From assembly GCA_017475235.1 (NCBI GenBank), contig JAFVGA010000006.1:186001-250000 (forward strand): a stretch of DNA of 64,000 nucleotides, in the 5' to 3' direction. The DNA is from Eubacterium sp. GTDB taxonomy: Bacteria; Bacillota; Clostridia; Lachnospirales; Lachnospiraceae. This document shows positions 1 to 8,700 of this stretch, one piece after another. The notes below the pieces were generated by a model, which searched no databases, had not been told where the DNA came from, and was given only the letters and a program-made list of their open reading frames with translations. Numbering within the stretch: the first letter of the stretch is position 1; each line of letters starts with the position of its first letter. Made by a program: the position numbers and the translations under genes.

Positions 1-129
1 GCCTTCTACCTCCATAGAATTGGTTAGAAGACTAACATTAACAGACGTCACTCCTTTGACGTCTTTCACTGCATTTTCTACTCTGTTTTGGCATGCTGCG
101 CATCCCATTCCGGATACACTAAATTTCAT
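1..129 (-). CDS. Heavy-metal-associated (HMA) domain protein, N-terminus only
   Basis: Reading the reverse strand from ATG at 129 to the window edge gives 43 residues with no stop. They begin MKFSVSGMGCAACQNRVENA, the HMA metal-binding fold with the GMxCxxC loop (Cys10, Cys13) that carries copper(I) in CopZ chaperones and at the N-terminus of CopA-type P-ATPases. The start is preceded by GAGGG at suitable spacing. The rest lies outside the window, so a small chaperone and a full copper ATPase cannot be told apart. The family call is secure, the size is not. Confidence 0.85.
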   Translation of the reverse strand, partial: MKFSVSGMGCAACQNRVENAVKDVKGVTSVNVSLLTNSMEVEG

Positions 130-231
130 TGATTTTCCCTCTATTTCGCACTTGCATACTCCGTTATATTATAACTCAAATCAGGCTTATTTTCTATGCG
201 ATAAGGCAATAAAAAAGCCAAATATATGTAT

Positions 232-260
232 TTGACATAGTTCTTCTAAAATGATAGAAT
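232..260 (+). promoter_or_regulatory. Promoter of tRNA-Leu
   Basis: TTGACA (232-237), a 17-base spacer and TAGAAT (255-260) form a near-consensus sigma-A promoter. The predicted start falls a few bases before the tRNA at 272. Confidence 0.85.
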
Positions 261-271
261 TTATCTCGCTG

Positions 272-355
272 GCAGGTGTGGCGGAATTGGCAGACGCACT
301 GGATTCAAAATCCAGCGCCCTCAAAAGCGTGCGGGTTCAAGTCCCGCCACCTGCA
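272..355 (+). tRNA. tRNA-Leu (anticodon CAA)
   Basis: The acceptor stem GCAGGTG pairs with CACCTGC (348-354) and is followed by discriminator A. The anticodon stem CTGGA/TCCAG holds the loop TTCAAAA, giving anticodon CAA (reads UUG). The long variable arm and GGTTCAAGTCC T-loop fit a class II leucine tRNA of 84 bases. CCA is not encoded. Confidence 0.96.
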
Positions 356-357
356 CA

Positions 358-387
358 AAAAAGAGAGCTTTTATAGCTCTCTTTTTC
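358..387. terminator. Bidirectional terminator
   Basis: AGAGAGCT (362-369) pairs with AGCTCTCT (375-382), flanked by A-rich and T-rich runs. It serves tRNA-Leu on the plus strand and the convergent zinc-ribbon gene on the minus strand. Confidence 0.8.
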
Positions 388-1982
388 TATTCTATCGAGT
401 ATTTTCCTCCGGACCTTTTAACCTTTTCAACATGTCCTGAGTCTGTTGCCACACCGTAATATGATGTGGATTTTGTATTGCCTTTCTTGTCCGTAATCTC
501 TGCCTGAATCACATAATAGTATGCTCCATCTATTTCTTCTACAGATTTATAATTCAAGTATCCCACATTTCCATTCTTAAATGTTCCATCTTTCTGTTCA
601 AACACATGGTTTGAAACCAAGTTAGATGATACTGCATTCAATGCTTCGTCATAAGTAAAACTAAAGTCTGGTGAATAATCATAAGCACGTGTTACAGCTC
701 CACTTGACACTCCGTCTTTGTTGATTGCGACAAAGTAATATAAACTTGTGCCCTTAGGCATCTTAATTGCCTTTGTATATTTTTTAGACTTCTCTGTAGG
801 TGTTGTTCCATCTTTTGTGTAATAAATTGTACAATCAGGATCACAAGTAACCTTAATCTTCTTTTGCTCAGTATACTTACCACTATCAAGGTTTACACTT
901 GGCTCCTTAACGCTACCAAAGTCTAATTCATACTTAGCCTGGAACTCTTTACTAAATTTACCATTCTTTGATTTAGATGCAGCACGCAAGTTGTACTGAC
1001 CCTCACTGCTAAGCATAAATGGTTTCTTATATTCTTTACGAGTTTGACTATCTTCAACCTTTGATCCATCCAATGTGTAATAAATCTTTACATCATCTGT
1101 GGCTGATAATTCAATCTCTAACGGTTTCGCATATTTACCTGCCTCATAATTACAAGTTGGAATTGTTCCATCAAAGTTTTTAAGTGCTTTCTTAACACTA
1201 TCCGGCGCATTAGCAATAAGCTCGCCAATCTTATCGTCCATATCATTATTCTGGTAAAGAATAATTAGTTCTTTGTAGAACTCAACATTTTCGTCGTCCA
1301 AGTCTACTAGTGCTTCCATGTAAGCAATTTCTTCTTTATCGTATCCGCCAATCATTTCATCAGTGGCATAAACCATTTTGTATGACTTGATCTTTTGTCC
1401 CGAAGTGAATGCATTACTTGCAGCCATAATATACTGAGTTCTAGCATCTGGATAGTTTTTCTGATTGTATAATACTGTACCAGCATTATAGAACTTATTA
1501 AACTTAGATGTCTTGGTCATGTAAATAACACCAATTGTTCCAAGAATAGCCACCAAAACTACCGCTAAAACACAGAGAATAATTAGTTTTGTCTTCTTTT
1601 TCTTTTCAGGTTTAACACCTTCAACACTTGATGACTCGTACTCTTTTCCAGCATCTCTATCGTCATCGTCAATCATACCGAAGTCATCATCCACAGAACC
1701 AAGTTCAATTGGTTTCTCCTTACTTGGATCTTTGAAACTAGCTGTAACTTCTTCATGTTCTAAAATTGCACTTGTATCAATTGTGTTACCTAAATTATCC
1801 TCAGGAGTTTTTTCTTCTGGAATACCGCCGACAATATTATTAAAACCACTCGTCTCCGAGTAATCATCTTGAACTTTTTTATCTTTATTTGTTGCAAATT
1901 TGAAGTTTCCTACTTTTGTACCACATTTTCTACAAAAATATTCGTCTTCAGTGCATTCTTTTCCACAATTTGGACAAATCAT
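387..1982 (-). CDS. Zinc-ribbon membrane protein with two chitobiase-C-like domains
   Basis: This 531-residue protein starts with a zinc ribbon (Cys3, Cys6, Cys17, Cys20). An acidic linker and one membrane helix near residues 133-155 (LIILCVLAVVLVAILGTIG) follow. A helical TPR-like stretch comes next, then two repeats of the type AGKYAKPLEIELSATDDVKIYYTLDGS, which match the immunoglobulin-like chitobiase/hexosaminidase C-terminal (CHB_HEX_C) fold, then a C-terminal beta-rich part. The layout suggests a cytoplasmic zinc ribbon with an extracellular sensor or adhesion part. The exact function is unknown. The SD AAGGAG precedes ATG at 1982, and an extended -10 lies upstream. Confidence 0.8.
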   Translation of the reverse strand: MICPNCGKECTEDEYFCRKCGTKVGNFKFATNKDKKVQDDYSETSGFNNIVGGIPEEKTPEDNLGNTIDTSAILEHEEVTASFKDPSKEKPIELGSVDDDFGMIDDDDRDAGKEYESSSVEGVKPEKKKKTKLIILCVLAVVLVAILGTIGVIYMTKTSKFNKFYNAGTVLYNQKNYPDARTQYIMAASNAFTSGQKIKSYKMVYATDEMIGGYDKEEIAYMEALVDLDDENVEFYKELIILYQNNDMDDKIGELIANAPDSVKKALKNFDGTIPTCNYEAGKYAKPLEIELSATDDVKIYYTLDGSKVEDSQTRKEYKKPFMLSSEGQYNLRAASKSKNGKFSKEFQAKYELDFGSVKEPSVNLDSGKYTEQKKIKVTCDPDCTIYYTKDGTTPTEKSKKYTKAIKMPKGTSLYYFVAINKDGVSSGAVTRAYDYSPDFSFTYDEALNAVSSNLVSNHVFEQKDGTFKNGNVGYLNYKSVEEIDGAYYYVIQAEITDKKGNTKSTSYYGVATDSGHVEKVKRSGGKYSIE

Positions 1983-2011
1983 ATTTTTTATCTCCTTAAA
2001 TTACCATAAAA

Positions 2012-2040
2012 AATATATCATATTAGAATGTTTCGTGCAA
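2012..2040 (-). promoter_or_regulatory. Promoter of the zinc-ribbon gene (extended -10)
   Basis: On the reverse strand TTGCAC (2035-2040), 17 bases, then TATATT (2012-2017) preceded by TGA. The -35 is weak and the extended -10 is good. Confidence 0.55.
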
Positions 2041-2045
2041 CGAAA

Positions 2046-2648
2046 CTAATCTCTCTTTGAGAACTCACATCCACAAAAACTTTGCCTGTATAAATCGTAT
2101 TCTTTAGACAACTCAATTGACCTTTTAAATCCGTCATTTTTCTTGAAATCTGATAGTAAATACTTAAGGCCATACTCCTCCGCCACTTTAACTCCAATCT
2201 CATTAATCTTATCTGAGTTCTTATGTGGACTGATTGTTAAAGTGGTTGTTATATATTCAAAGTCATGCTCTTTAGCATACTCTGCAGTTTTACGCAGTCT
2301 AAGTTCATAGCACTTGAAACATCTTGCTCCGCCTTCTTCTTTATCTTCAAGTCCCTCAACTGCATCGTAAAACTCTGCATTATCGTAATCTATAATCTCA
2401 AGATCAACACCCTCAATAGATCTGCACTCATCAATGAAACGAATCAATTCATCAACTCGCTTATTGAACTCCATTTCACTTTCAATATTTGGATTATAAA
2501 AAAGAACTGTTATATCAAAAGTCTTCGACAAATACTCCAAACAGTAACTACTGCATGGCGCACAACAAGCATGCAAAAGCAAAGTTGGTTTTGCATTTTC
2601 TTTTTGCAACTTTTCAATTAATTCATCTAGTTTCTTTTGATAGTTCAT
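2046..2648 (-). CDS. queH: Epoxyqueuosine reductase QueH
   Basis: This 200-residue protein carries the QueH (formerly DUF208) signature LLLHACCAPCSSYCLEYL near its start, with the paired Cys motif that binds an iron-sulfur cluster. Further cysteines occur in GGARCFKCYELRL and near the C-terminus (SFCGCEFSKRD). QueH performs the last step of queuosine synthesis, reducing epoxyqueuosine in tRNA, and replaces the cobalamin enzyme QueG. The partner tgt lies at 56-57 kb of this window. The SD AGGAGAGG precedes ATG at 2648. It lies downstream of the NUDIX gene but is separated from it by a terminator hairpin. Confidence 0.93.
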   Translation of the reverse strand: MNYQKKLDELIEKLQKENAKPTLLLHACCAPCSSYCLEYLSKTFDITVLFYNPNIESEMEFNKRVDELIRFIDECRSIEGVDLEIIDYDNAEFYDAVEGLEDKEEGGARCFKCYELRLRKTAEYAKEHDFEYITTTLTISPHKNSDKINEIGVKVAEEYGLKYLLSDFKKNDGFKRSIELSKEYDLYRQSFCGCEFSKRD

Positions 2649-2661
2649 ACCTCTCCTTTTT

Positions 2662-2691
2662 AAAAGAGACAGGCATCAGCCTGTCTCTTTT
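2662..2691 (-). terminator. Terminator after the NUDIX gene
   Basis: AAAAGAGACAGGC pairs perfectly with GCCTGTCTCTTTT around a four-base loop. It lies between the NUDIX stop and the queH start, so queH expression must come from readthrough or an internal promoter. Confidence 0.85.
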
Positions 2692-2693
2692 AA

Positions 2694-3122
2694 CTATTTG
2701 GATTTGCTTCTCTCTTTGTACATTTTGTAAGCTTTCTCCAACATAGCTCTCTCATTCGGAAACTTTAGTAAGTGAATCGCTTCAATATACCTATAGTAAC
2801 CAGAATGAAAGAAATACTCTTCTTTCTGTGGCTTGCTATAATAGTTATTCGCCGTCATCAAATACCAATGAACTTCTTTTTCGACTGTATCGTTTGGAAC
2901 AGTAAAACTATATTCACTTTTTCCAACGTACTCTAGAAGTTTGGCCTTTACTCCGGCCTCTTCGTGAACTTCTCTCAAGGCTGTCTGTTCATGACTTTCG
3001 CCTTCTTCTACGGTACCTTTTGGAAGGACCCAGCCTTCGTACCTGTTCTTAATATTCTTATATAATAGTAATATCTTTCCACGAAATATAACTACCCCGC
3101 CACAGCTGACTGCTTTCTGCAT
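2694..3122 (-). CDS. NUDIX hydrolase
   Basis: This 142-residue protein has the full Nudix box GTVEEGESHEQTALREVHEEAG (Gx5Ex7REUxEExGU), which binds Mg and catalyses cleavage of nucleoside diphosphates linked to another group. The strand CGGVVIFRGKILLLYKN and the motif WVLPKGTVE fit the diadenosine-polyphosphate/MutT branch, but the substrate cannot be read from the sequence. The SD AGGAGGG precedes ATG at 3122. A 7-bp palindrome overlaps its presumed -10. Confidence 0.92.
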   Translation of the reverse strand: MQKAVSCGGVVIFRGKILLLYKNIKNRYEGWVLPKGTVEEGESHEQTALREVHEEAGVKAKLLEYVGKSEYSFTVPNDTVEKEVHWYLMTANNYYSKPQKEEYFFHSGYYRYIEAIHLLKFPNERAMLEKAYKMYKERSKSK

Positions 3123-3139
3123 AGCAACCCTCCTGTACC

Positions 3140-3156
3140 AAGGTTAGTATAACCTT
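3140..3156. promoter_or_regulatory. Palindrome over the NUDIX -10
   Basis: AAGGTTA-GTA-TAACCTT is a perfect inverted repeat with a three-base centre. It overlaps the reverse-strand TATACT (3146-3151), the likely -10 of the NUDIX gene, so it could be a repressor operator. Confidence 0.45.
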
Positions 3157-3206
3157 ACCATTATTCGTATTAAGTATATACTATTACATTTTTTATTTCA
3201 ATGAGC

Positions 3207-4646
3207 TTAGTCAAAATATGAATCTAGAATCTCTTTTGCCACACTTGTAGCAGAGCCCGATCCTTGTTTTATATCTTCTAAACAAACTGCTATAGCAATC
3301 TTCTTTTTACCCTTTTTGGCGAAGCCGACGAACCACGAGTTTATATCGTCATTATTGTTTAGCTCGGCTGTACCCGTCTTTCCATATGCCTTGTATGATG
3401 AATAAGCCATCATTGTTGCAGTACCTGAAGTTACAACACTTCTCATTTCTTTCTTTAGATACTTAGCCTCTTCCTCTGGGATAATCTCTTTGTATTCGTC
3501 AGGGTCGGTTGTTTTGACAATTACATCATAACTGTTCACAACAGAATCAACCAAGTAAGGTTTCATTAAAGTACCCTTATTATAAATGGCTGATGCAACC
3601 ATACACATATGAGCCGGCGAAACTGTAGTTGTTCCCTGACCGATAGATGTAGATGCAACATCCCACTCATTTGAATCAGAGTCTAGATTGAACTTACTCT
3701 GAGTTGACTCAATATCAATTGGTAAATCTTTGTTGAACAATGCAGTCTCACAAGTATCTCTAAACTTACCAATGTTAAGTTTTCTTCCAATAGTTGCAAA
3801 TGCAGAGTTACAAGAATAAGCAAATGCCTCTTTCAAATTAACATTGTAGTGTGCTTTTCCATCGAAACAATGTATCTTAGCATTTCCAACTTTTGTGTAA
3901 CCCTTACAGTAATATTTAAAATCTTTAAAATCACTGTCTTCTTTCATGAATTCTAAGTCAGTGAAAATCTTAAAGACTGAACCTGGAGTATACTTTCCTT
4001 GAGTTCCTCTGTTAACCAATCTAGAATCTTTTGAATCTTTAACCAACTTCTTCCAAATGCTATCAATAGTCTCTGGGTTATATGATGGTCTAGATGCACA
4101 AGCAAGAACTGCGCCTGTCTTTGGATTCATTGCAAACACAGCACCCTTTCTATCTCCAAGTGCATTATAACAATTCTTCTGAAGTCCTACTTTCAATGTT
4201 GTATAAACATCAGCACCCTTTTCCTTCTTTCCCTGGAAGTCATTAATAATCATTTGAAGAGGTGTGTCTCTAGTCGAAAGCAAGTCAAAGTTACAAGACT
4301 TCTCCAAACCGGATTTTCCATGCGAAGTTATACCAACCACATGCGCAAAAGTCTTACCATATGGATAGTGTCTGTTCTTATTTCCTGTAGAACCTGGATC
4401 AGAGTAAGCTAACTTTTCTCCATGACTTGCATAGATTGTTCCTCTTTGAATCTTCTCTTGCTTTTCATCTACTCGCTTGTTGTAACTGTTACTAGCAACC
4501 TCCTGACTGTCGAACGCGATAAAGAATGCGTAGTAACCAATCATAAAGAAGAAAATGATTGAGAAGAATATAGTTACTACCCAAGTCTGTTTATTCAGTT
4601 TTCTCTTTTCGCTCTTAGAGCTTTGGGAGTTCTTGCGTCTGCTCAA
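3207..4646 (-). CDS. Penicillin-binding transpeptidase, PbpA/FtsI-like
   Basis: A 479-residue class B PBP with one N-terminal membrane helix (VVTIFFSIIFFFMIGYYAFF). The active-site motifs are in order: SVFK in YTPGSVFKIF, SCN in YSCNSAFA and KTG in YGKTGTAE. It cross-links peptidoglycan outside the membrane. Its length and short N-terminal part (RGTIYASHGEKLAYSD) resemble the approximately 490-residue PbpA proteins paired with FtsW/RodA in Actinobacteria and Clostridia. I place the start at TTG 4646 because AAAGGAG stands 8 bases before it. A longer open frame reaches ATG at 4706 but has no SD. The start overlaps the end of the ftsW-like gene by about 30 bases. Confidence 0.88.
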   Translation of the reverse strand: MSRRKNSQSSKSEKRKLNKQTWVVTIFFSIIFFFMIGYYAFFIAFDSQEVASNSYNKRVDEKQEKIQRGTIYASHGEKLAYSDPGSTGNKNRHYPYGKTFAHVVGITSHGKSGLEKSCNFDLLSTRDTPLQMIINDFQGKKEKGADVYTTLKVGLQKNCYNALGDRKGAVFAMNPKTGAVLACASRPSYNPETIDSIWKKLVKDSKDSRLVNRGTQGKYTPGSVFKIFTDLEFMKEDSDFKDFKYYCKGYTKVGNAKIHCFDGKAHYNVNLKEAFAYSCNSAFATIGRKLNIGKFRDTCETALFNKDLPIDIESTQSKFNLDSDSNEWDVASTSIGQGTTTVSPAHMCMVASAIYNKGTLMKPYLVDSVVNSYDVIVKTTDPDEYKEIIPEEEAKYLKKEMRSVVTSGTATMMAYSSYKAYGKTGTAELNNNDDINSWFVGFAKKGKKKIAIAVCLEDIKQGSGSATSVAKEILDSYFD

Positions 4647-6027
4647 TTTTCTTTCTCCTTTTAGCTTTAGAAGGGGTTTCTTCCTCTTCCTCATACTTCT
4701 TGCCAATCTTTAGTTCCTCATTATTCGTACCGACAATCGCCAGTCCTTGAATAATCGCAAAGACAAACAAAGTACTTAGTATCGAACTACCACCGTAACT
4801 AACTAATGGCAATGTTACACCAGTTGATGGAATCATCTTGATTGCTCCACCAACAGTTAAGATAACTTGAACTGCATACTGGATTCCAAGTCCGATACAA
4901 ATCAATCTATTAAATAGTGATAGCTGTTTCATCGCAGTAATTAGGAATGCAATAAAACAACTTAAGCATACTAAAATCAGTAACATACCAAAAATGCCGC
5001 CGAATTCTTCGCCGATGGCGGAGAAGACAAAGTCCTTTTTAACAACAGGGATGTCTTTAGGTTGTCCCTGATATAAACCCGTACCAATAAAACCACCGCT
5101 CGCCAACGCAAACAATGATTGGGTAATTTGGTAGCCTTTGCCGTCGATGATGCTCCAAGGATCTTGCCATGCAGCCACACGAGTTTGAACGTGTGAGAAC
5201 AAACCATAGGCAACCATCGATGCCAATGCCATGGCACCAAATCCAATCCATAAATATCTCGCTCTCTTCGTTGCGACATAAACCATAAACAAATATGTCA
5301 TAAAGAATATTAGCGCTGAACCCAAGTCTGTTGACAACACTAGTAAGCCAACAAACATTGCAGCGAGAATTGCTGAAATTACAATATGTTTAAACTCAGT
5401 GGATTTCGATAGGAATCCTGCCATAAAGAATACAAATAGTATCTTTACGAATTCTGATGGTTGGAATGTGAATCCACCAATCTCCATAGATAGTTTTGCA
5501 CCACGACTTATTACGCCTAGTCCAAGAACTACGATTAAAAGTCCTGCTCCAACTAGACAATATATCCAAGTTAGTTTCTTTAGGAAATCTTCTTTTTGCA
5601 TCATATATGGCACAATCAAAGACAACAATGAAACAACAGCCACAATAATAAACTGTGTTATGCTTCCTTGATAATCTAGTCTAGCCAGTATGATAAAACC
5701 AATCGTCAGCAACATACACATGTTACTCAAAATCGCTTTATTAATATTCGAATAAATAACCGGGAATACACCAAGCACTATGATCAAGAAACATAGTTGT
5801 GCTCCTGCTAAAATAATCACATTAATCTGAGGCACGTCTTTTTCAAACATAAATACCATTGCCATTCCGATTACATAGACCAAGAAAATAATTCCGTTTT
5901 GTCTCTGGTAAATACCTGCTTGTTTAATTGGGTTTTTACTTCTGAGCGCACTAAAACACTCCCATGTATAAAACAACATAAGAGCTATAAATAAATATTT
6001 ACTTACGGTAATTAAATAGGTCTCCAT
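4615..6027 (-). CDS. FtsW/RodA/SpoVE-family peptidoglycan polymerase
   Basis: A 470-residue SEDS-family membrane protein with about ten hydrophobic helices and the conserved segments VLSTDLGSALIFFMTYLF and GVTLPLVSYGGSSILSTLF. SEDS proteins polymerise lipid II glycan strands with a partner class B PBP. Here the partner follows directly and overlaps it. Its ATG overlaps the stop of the U32 gene (TAATG), so translation is probably coupled. FtsW, RodA and SpoVE cannot be separated from sequence alone. Confidence 0.9.
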   Translation of the reverse strand: METYLITVSKYLFIALMLFYTWECFSALRSKNPIKQAGIYQRQNGIIFLVYVIGMAMVFMFEKDVPQINVIILAGAQLCFLIIVLGVFPVIYSNINKAILSNMCMLLTIGFIILARLDYQGSITQFIIVAVVSLLSLIVPYMMQKEDFLKKLTWIYCLVGAGLLIVVLGLGVISRGAKLSMEIGGFTFQPSEFVKILFVFFMAGFLSKSTEFKHIVISAILAAMFVGLLVLSTDLGSALIFFMTYLFMVYVATKRARYLWIGFGAMALASMVAYGLFSHVQTRVAAWQDPWSIIDGKGYQITQSLFALASGGFIGTGLYQGQPKDIPVVKKDFVFSAIGEEFGGIFGMLLILVCLSCFIAFLITAMKQLSLFNRLICIGLGIQYAVQVILTVGGAIKMIPSTGVTLPLVSYGGSSILSTLFVFAIIQGLAIVGTNNEELKIGKKYEEEEETPSKAKRRKKIEQTQELPKL

Positions 6028-8180
6028 TAAAGTACTCCGCGTTTAAAATGTCCTCTTGTAGTATTTGGTAAATCCTCTACCAACTCGCCCGCCACGAAGG
6101 CCCTTTCAGTTAAGTCTAATACTTGCGAACTCAACTTCGCACTCTCATTAGTTAGAGAAATTCGAATTGATTTTGGGTTTAACTTTTCAATATCATCTTT
6201 GAATTTGAATAGAGATGTTGCATTGCAGTTGTACATTACGTTGTAGCAATGTCTACAATTGCATCTAACTACAAACTCATTATTTATCTTATCGCTTAAA
6301 GCGTATCTATCATTATTCTTTTCACATCTATTTAGAGTTTTGAAAGCACAGTTTGCGCTTATCATCATCGGAATAAATCCGTATGCAATGAACTCTTCAC
6401 CGTTCACGCCACGGTCTATCAACTCGGCCTCATTTAATTCTACTGGAACCGTAGAAGTGACATTAAAGTCTTTAAAGTAGTCCTTTGTTTCATCATTCCA
6501 TACATACACATTATAATCAAAAACAAAGTCTATATCTACTAAATCTTTTAGGTAAAAATACTGTTCAATATTTCTAATTAACACTCCATCAGACTGTTTA
6601 ATTAGTTTTAAATAATCATCTTTAATTATCTTGATGTCATCTTTTCTAGCAACATATGGAAGCGCCAAATAAACCTTCCTGTTACCCTCTTTAACAAGTT
6701 CCATTCCATTCAAAACATCATCAAATGGAAATAGGTTCAAATCTATGTAAACTCTATCCACAAAATCTCTGGACAAAGTTTCTTTCAACTGATCAAACGA
6801 AGAAACCGAAACCGTAATAATTCTATCTTCAGTTTCAACACACTCTTCTTCCTGTTTTGTTTCTTCTACTTCTTCACACTCTCGTTTGAATTTAGCCAAT
6901 GCTTTTTCATAAGCTAAATCTAAATACTTTCTTCTAACATCATTTATCTCAGATACAGGCAAGAAAGTATTATCATCCAAATCATATTCAATATCAGCAA
7001 ATACAAAATCAGTATTTCCTGTTTTATTCACATGCTTATTTAAAGTCTCTAATTCTAATGGCATATTCTGTGCTTCTTCAACAACAGCACCTTCAACCTT
7101 AAGTTCTTCATCATCTACTTCGCCAAAGATTTCGAAAGGTTCTCCAACCTTACATTTAACATTAATGTTCAAAGGTTTAACTAGTATTTTATTAGAATAT
7201 TTATCTCTCAAGTAATCTGTATACTCTCTGTTTTCCTCTCTAAAAGCGGGTTCCTTTAAAGAGATCATTTCTCTACTATTTTTTGTGTAATAATAACTTT
7301 CATTGAATCCATGTCTATTAAACAAGTCCATCAAAAGCATAATATCATTTTCGTCTACTTCAAACTTTTTGCCATCTAAAATAGCATCTAAGTACTTGCG
7401 GTAAATACTAACAACACCACACACGTACTCCTTCTTTTTCATTCGTCCCTCGATTTTTAAAGACGTAACGCCCGCATCAATAATATCTGGCAATAAATAT
7501 AAAGCACAAATGTCTTTTGGGCTTAGAATATATTTTTCATCTGACTCGTTAATAAGCATTCCATCATACAAGACATCATATGGAAGTCGACATGGCTGTG
7601 CACATCTTCCTCTATTACCACTTCGCCCACCGATAAAACTGCTTAACAAACATTGTCCTGAGTAACAATAACATAGTGCTCCGTGAACGAATGATTCTAT
7701 TTCTATATCAGTGCCTTTAAGGTCTTTTATCTCGTCGATTGATAACTCTCTTGGAAGAACAACTCTCTTAGCACCAAGATTTTTAAGCCACTTAACTGTC
7801 TCTTTTCCTTCAATCGTCATCTGTGTACTGGCATGAATCTTTAGTTCAGGGAAATACTTTTTAACAAACAACAATACTCCAATGTCTTGGACAATTACAC
7901 TGTCTAGACCATTCTCATAAAGAGGGCGCAAAAAATCATAGAGATCATTTTTAATCTCTTTGTTTTTGAGAAGAGTATTTATTGTTAAATAAACTTTGCG
8001 ACCATTTAGATGAGCATAGTTTAGAACATCAATAATCTCTTCGGTTTTTAGGTTTTCAGCGTTTGCTCTAGCACCAAAATTTTCTCCACCTAAGTACACT
8101 GCATCTGCTCCTGCATTTATAGCAGCAATCGCAATATCATATGAACCAGCTGGTGCTAGAAGTTCAACTTCTCTTTTCAT
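6027..8180 (-). CDS. U32-family peptidase-like tRNA/rRNA hydroxylation protein
   Basis: This 717-residue protein starts MKREVELLAPAGSYDIAIAA and contains the U32 signature around SGNRGRCAQPCRLPY, with further cysteines (FVVRCNCRHCYNVMYNC) expected to hold an iron-sulfur cluster. Although named peptidases, characterised members (RlhA, TrhP) hydroxylate cytidine in 23S rRNA or U34 in tRNA using prephenate-derived chemistry. The length with a C-terminal extension suits the long RlhA/TrhP type. It begins the U32-ftsW-pbp operon. Confidence 0.85.
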   Translation of the reverse strand: MKREVELLAPAGSYDIAIAAINAGADAVYLGGENFGARANAENLKTEEIIDVLNYAHLNGRKVYLTINTLLKNKEIKNDLYDFLRPLYENGLDSVIVQDIGVLLFVKKYFPELKIHASTQMTIEGKETVKWLKNLGAKRVVLPRELSIDEIKDLKGTDIEIESFVHGALCYCYSGQCLLSSFIGGRSGNRGRCAQPCRLPYDVLYDGMLINESDEKYILSPKDICALYLLPDIIDAGVTSLKIEGRMKKKEYVCGVVSIYRKYLDAILDGKKFEVDENDIMLLMDLFNRHGFNESYYYTKNSREMISLKEPAFREENREYTDYLRDKYSNKILVKPLNINVKCKVGEPFEIFGEVDDEELKVEGAVVEEAQNMPLELETLNKHVNKTGNTDFVFADIEYDLDDNTFLPVSEINDVRRKYLDLAYEKALAKFKRECEEVEETKQEEECVETEDRIITVSVSSFDQLKETLSRDFVDRVYIDLNLFPFDDVLNGMELVKEGNRKVYLALPYVARKDDIKIIKDDYLKLIKQSDGVLIRNIEQYFYLKDLVDIDFVFDYNVYVWNDETKDYFKDFNVTSTVPVELNEAELIDRGVNGEEFIAYGFIPMMISANCAFKTLNRCEKNNDRYALSDKINNEFVVRCNCRHCYNVMYNCNATSLFKFKDDIEKLNPKSIRISLTNESAKLSSQVLDLTERAFVAGELVEDLPNTTRGHFKRGVL

Positions 8181-8228
8181 GTCAATAATCCTATTATTTG
8201 TTCATTAAAGTATCATTAGAATGTTAAA

Positions 8229-8258
8229 AACGACCAGGCCGTTAAGCCTGATCGTTTA
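8229..8258 (-). terminator. Terminator after zapA
   Basis: AACGACCAGGC pairs with GCCTGATCGTT (one wobble) around a short loop, followed by T-rich sequence. It separates zapA from the U32 gene. Confidence 0.75.
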
Positions 8259-8265
8259 TTAATAT

Positions 8266-8655
8266 TTATCTTGATTGTAATCTGATGATTTCTTTCTCAA
8301 GCTCTTTAATCTTTTCCAGTGCAGTTTCAAGTTCATCAGTAGCTGTCTGTGCTTTGGCATCTGACAGGATTAACTCATGTTTTAGATCATACACTTCTTT
8401 TTCCTTGATACTTAAATCATCTTCTAATAGATCTGCTTGTTTTTTTGCCTTGAAGTAATCGTTAGCAATGTTGATTTCAAGAAGAATGCGTTGCATATCT
8501 GGCTTCTGCATTCTGAAATCTTCATTTTTTTTAAATTCTAAAATCATATTATTGATGTATGAAGCGACTTTTTGCAAGTATGCTTCGCTTTCGAAACCAC
8601 CGATATTGTATATCTTACCATCGATGACCACATCAATATAATTTTTTGACGACAT
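8266..8655 (-). CDS. zapA: Cell-division protein ZapA
   Basis: A 129-residue protein with the ZapA head (YIDVVIDGKIYNIGGFESEAYLQKVASYIN) and a long C-terminal coiled coil (about residues 60-128, rich in E, K and L heptads). ZapA binds and bundles FtsZ at the division ring. The SD AAAAGGAG lies before ATG at 8655. An extended -10 lies at 8690-8698, just after the stop of the upstream secreted-protein gene. Confidence 0.92.
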   Translation of the reverse strand: MSSKNYIDVVIDGKIYNIGGFESEAYLQKVASYINNMILEFKKNEDFRMQKPDMQRILLEINIANDYFKAKKQADLLEDDLSIKEKEVYDLKHELILSDAKAQTATDELETALEKIKELEKEIIRLQSR

Positions 8656-8689
8656 AATTAATTACTCCTTTTAGCAAAATAGCTAGTCT

Positions 8690-8698
8690 ATTATAGCA
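8690..8698 (-). promoter_or_regulatory. Extended -10 of zapA
   Basis: The reverse strand reads TGCTATAAT about 35 bases before the zapA start, immediately downstream of the previous gene's stop. No convincing -35 is visible. Confidence 0.65.
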
Positions 8699-8700
8699 CA

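Noticed and set aside
20-235. Plus-strand open frame at the left edge
   Set aside because: It is opposite the HMA-domain gene start, has no SD and no recognisable protein.
4647-4706. Longer N-terminus of the PBP from ATG 4706
   Set aside because: There is no SD for that ATG, whereas TTG 4646 has AAAGGAG at good spacing; the extra residues overlap the ftsW-like gene.
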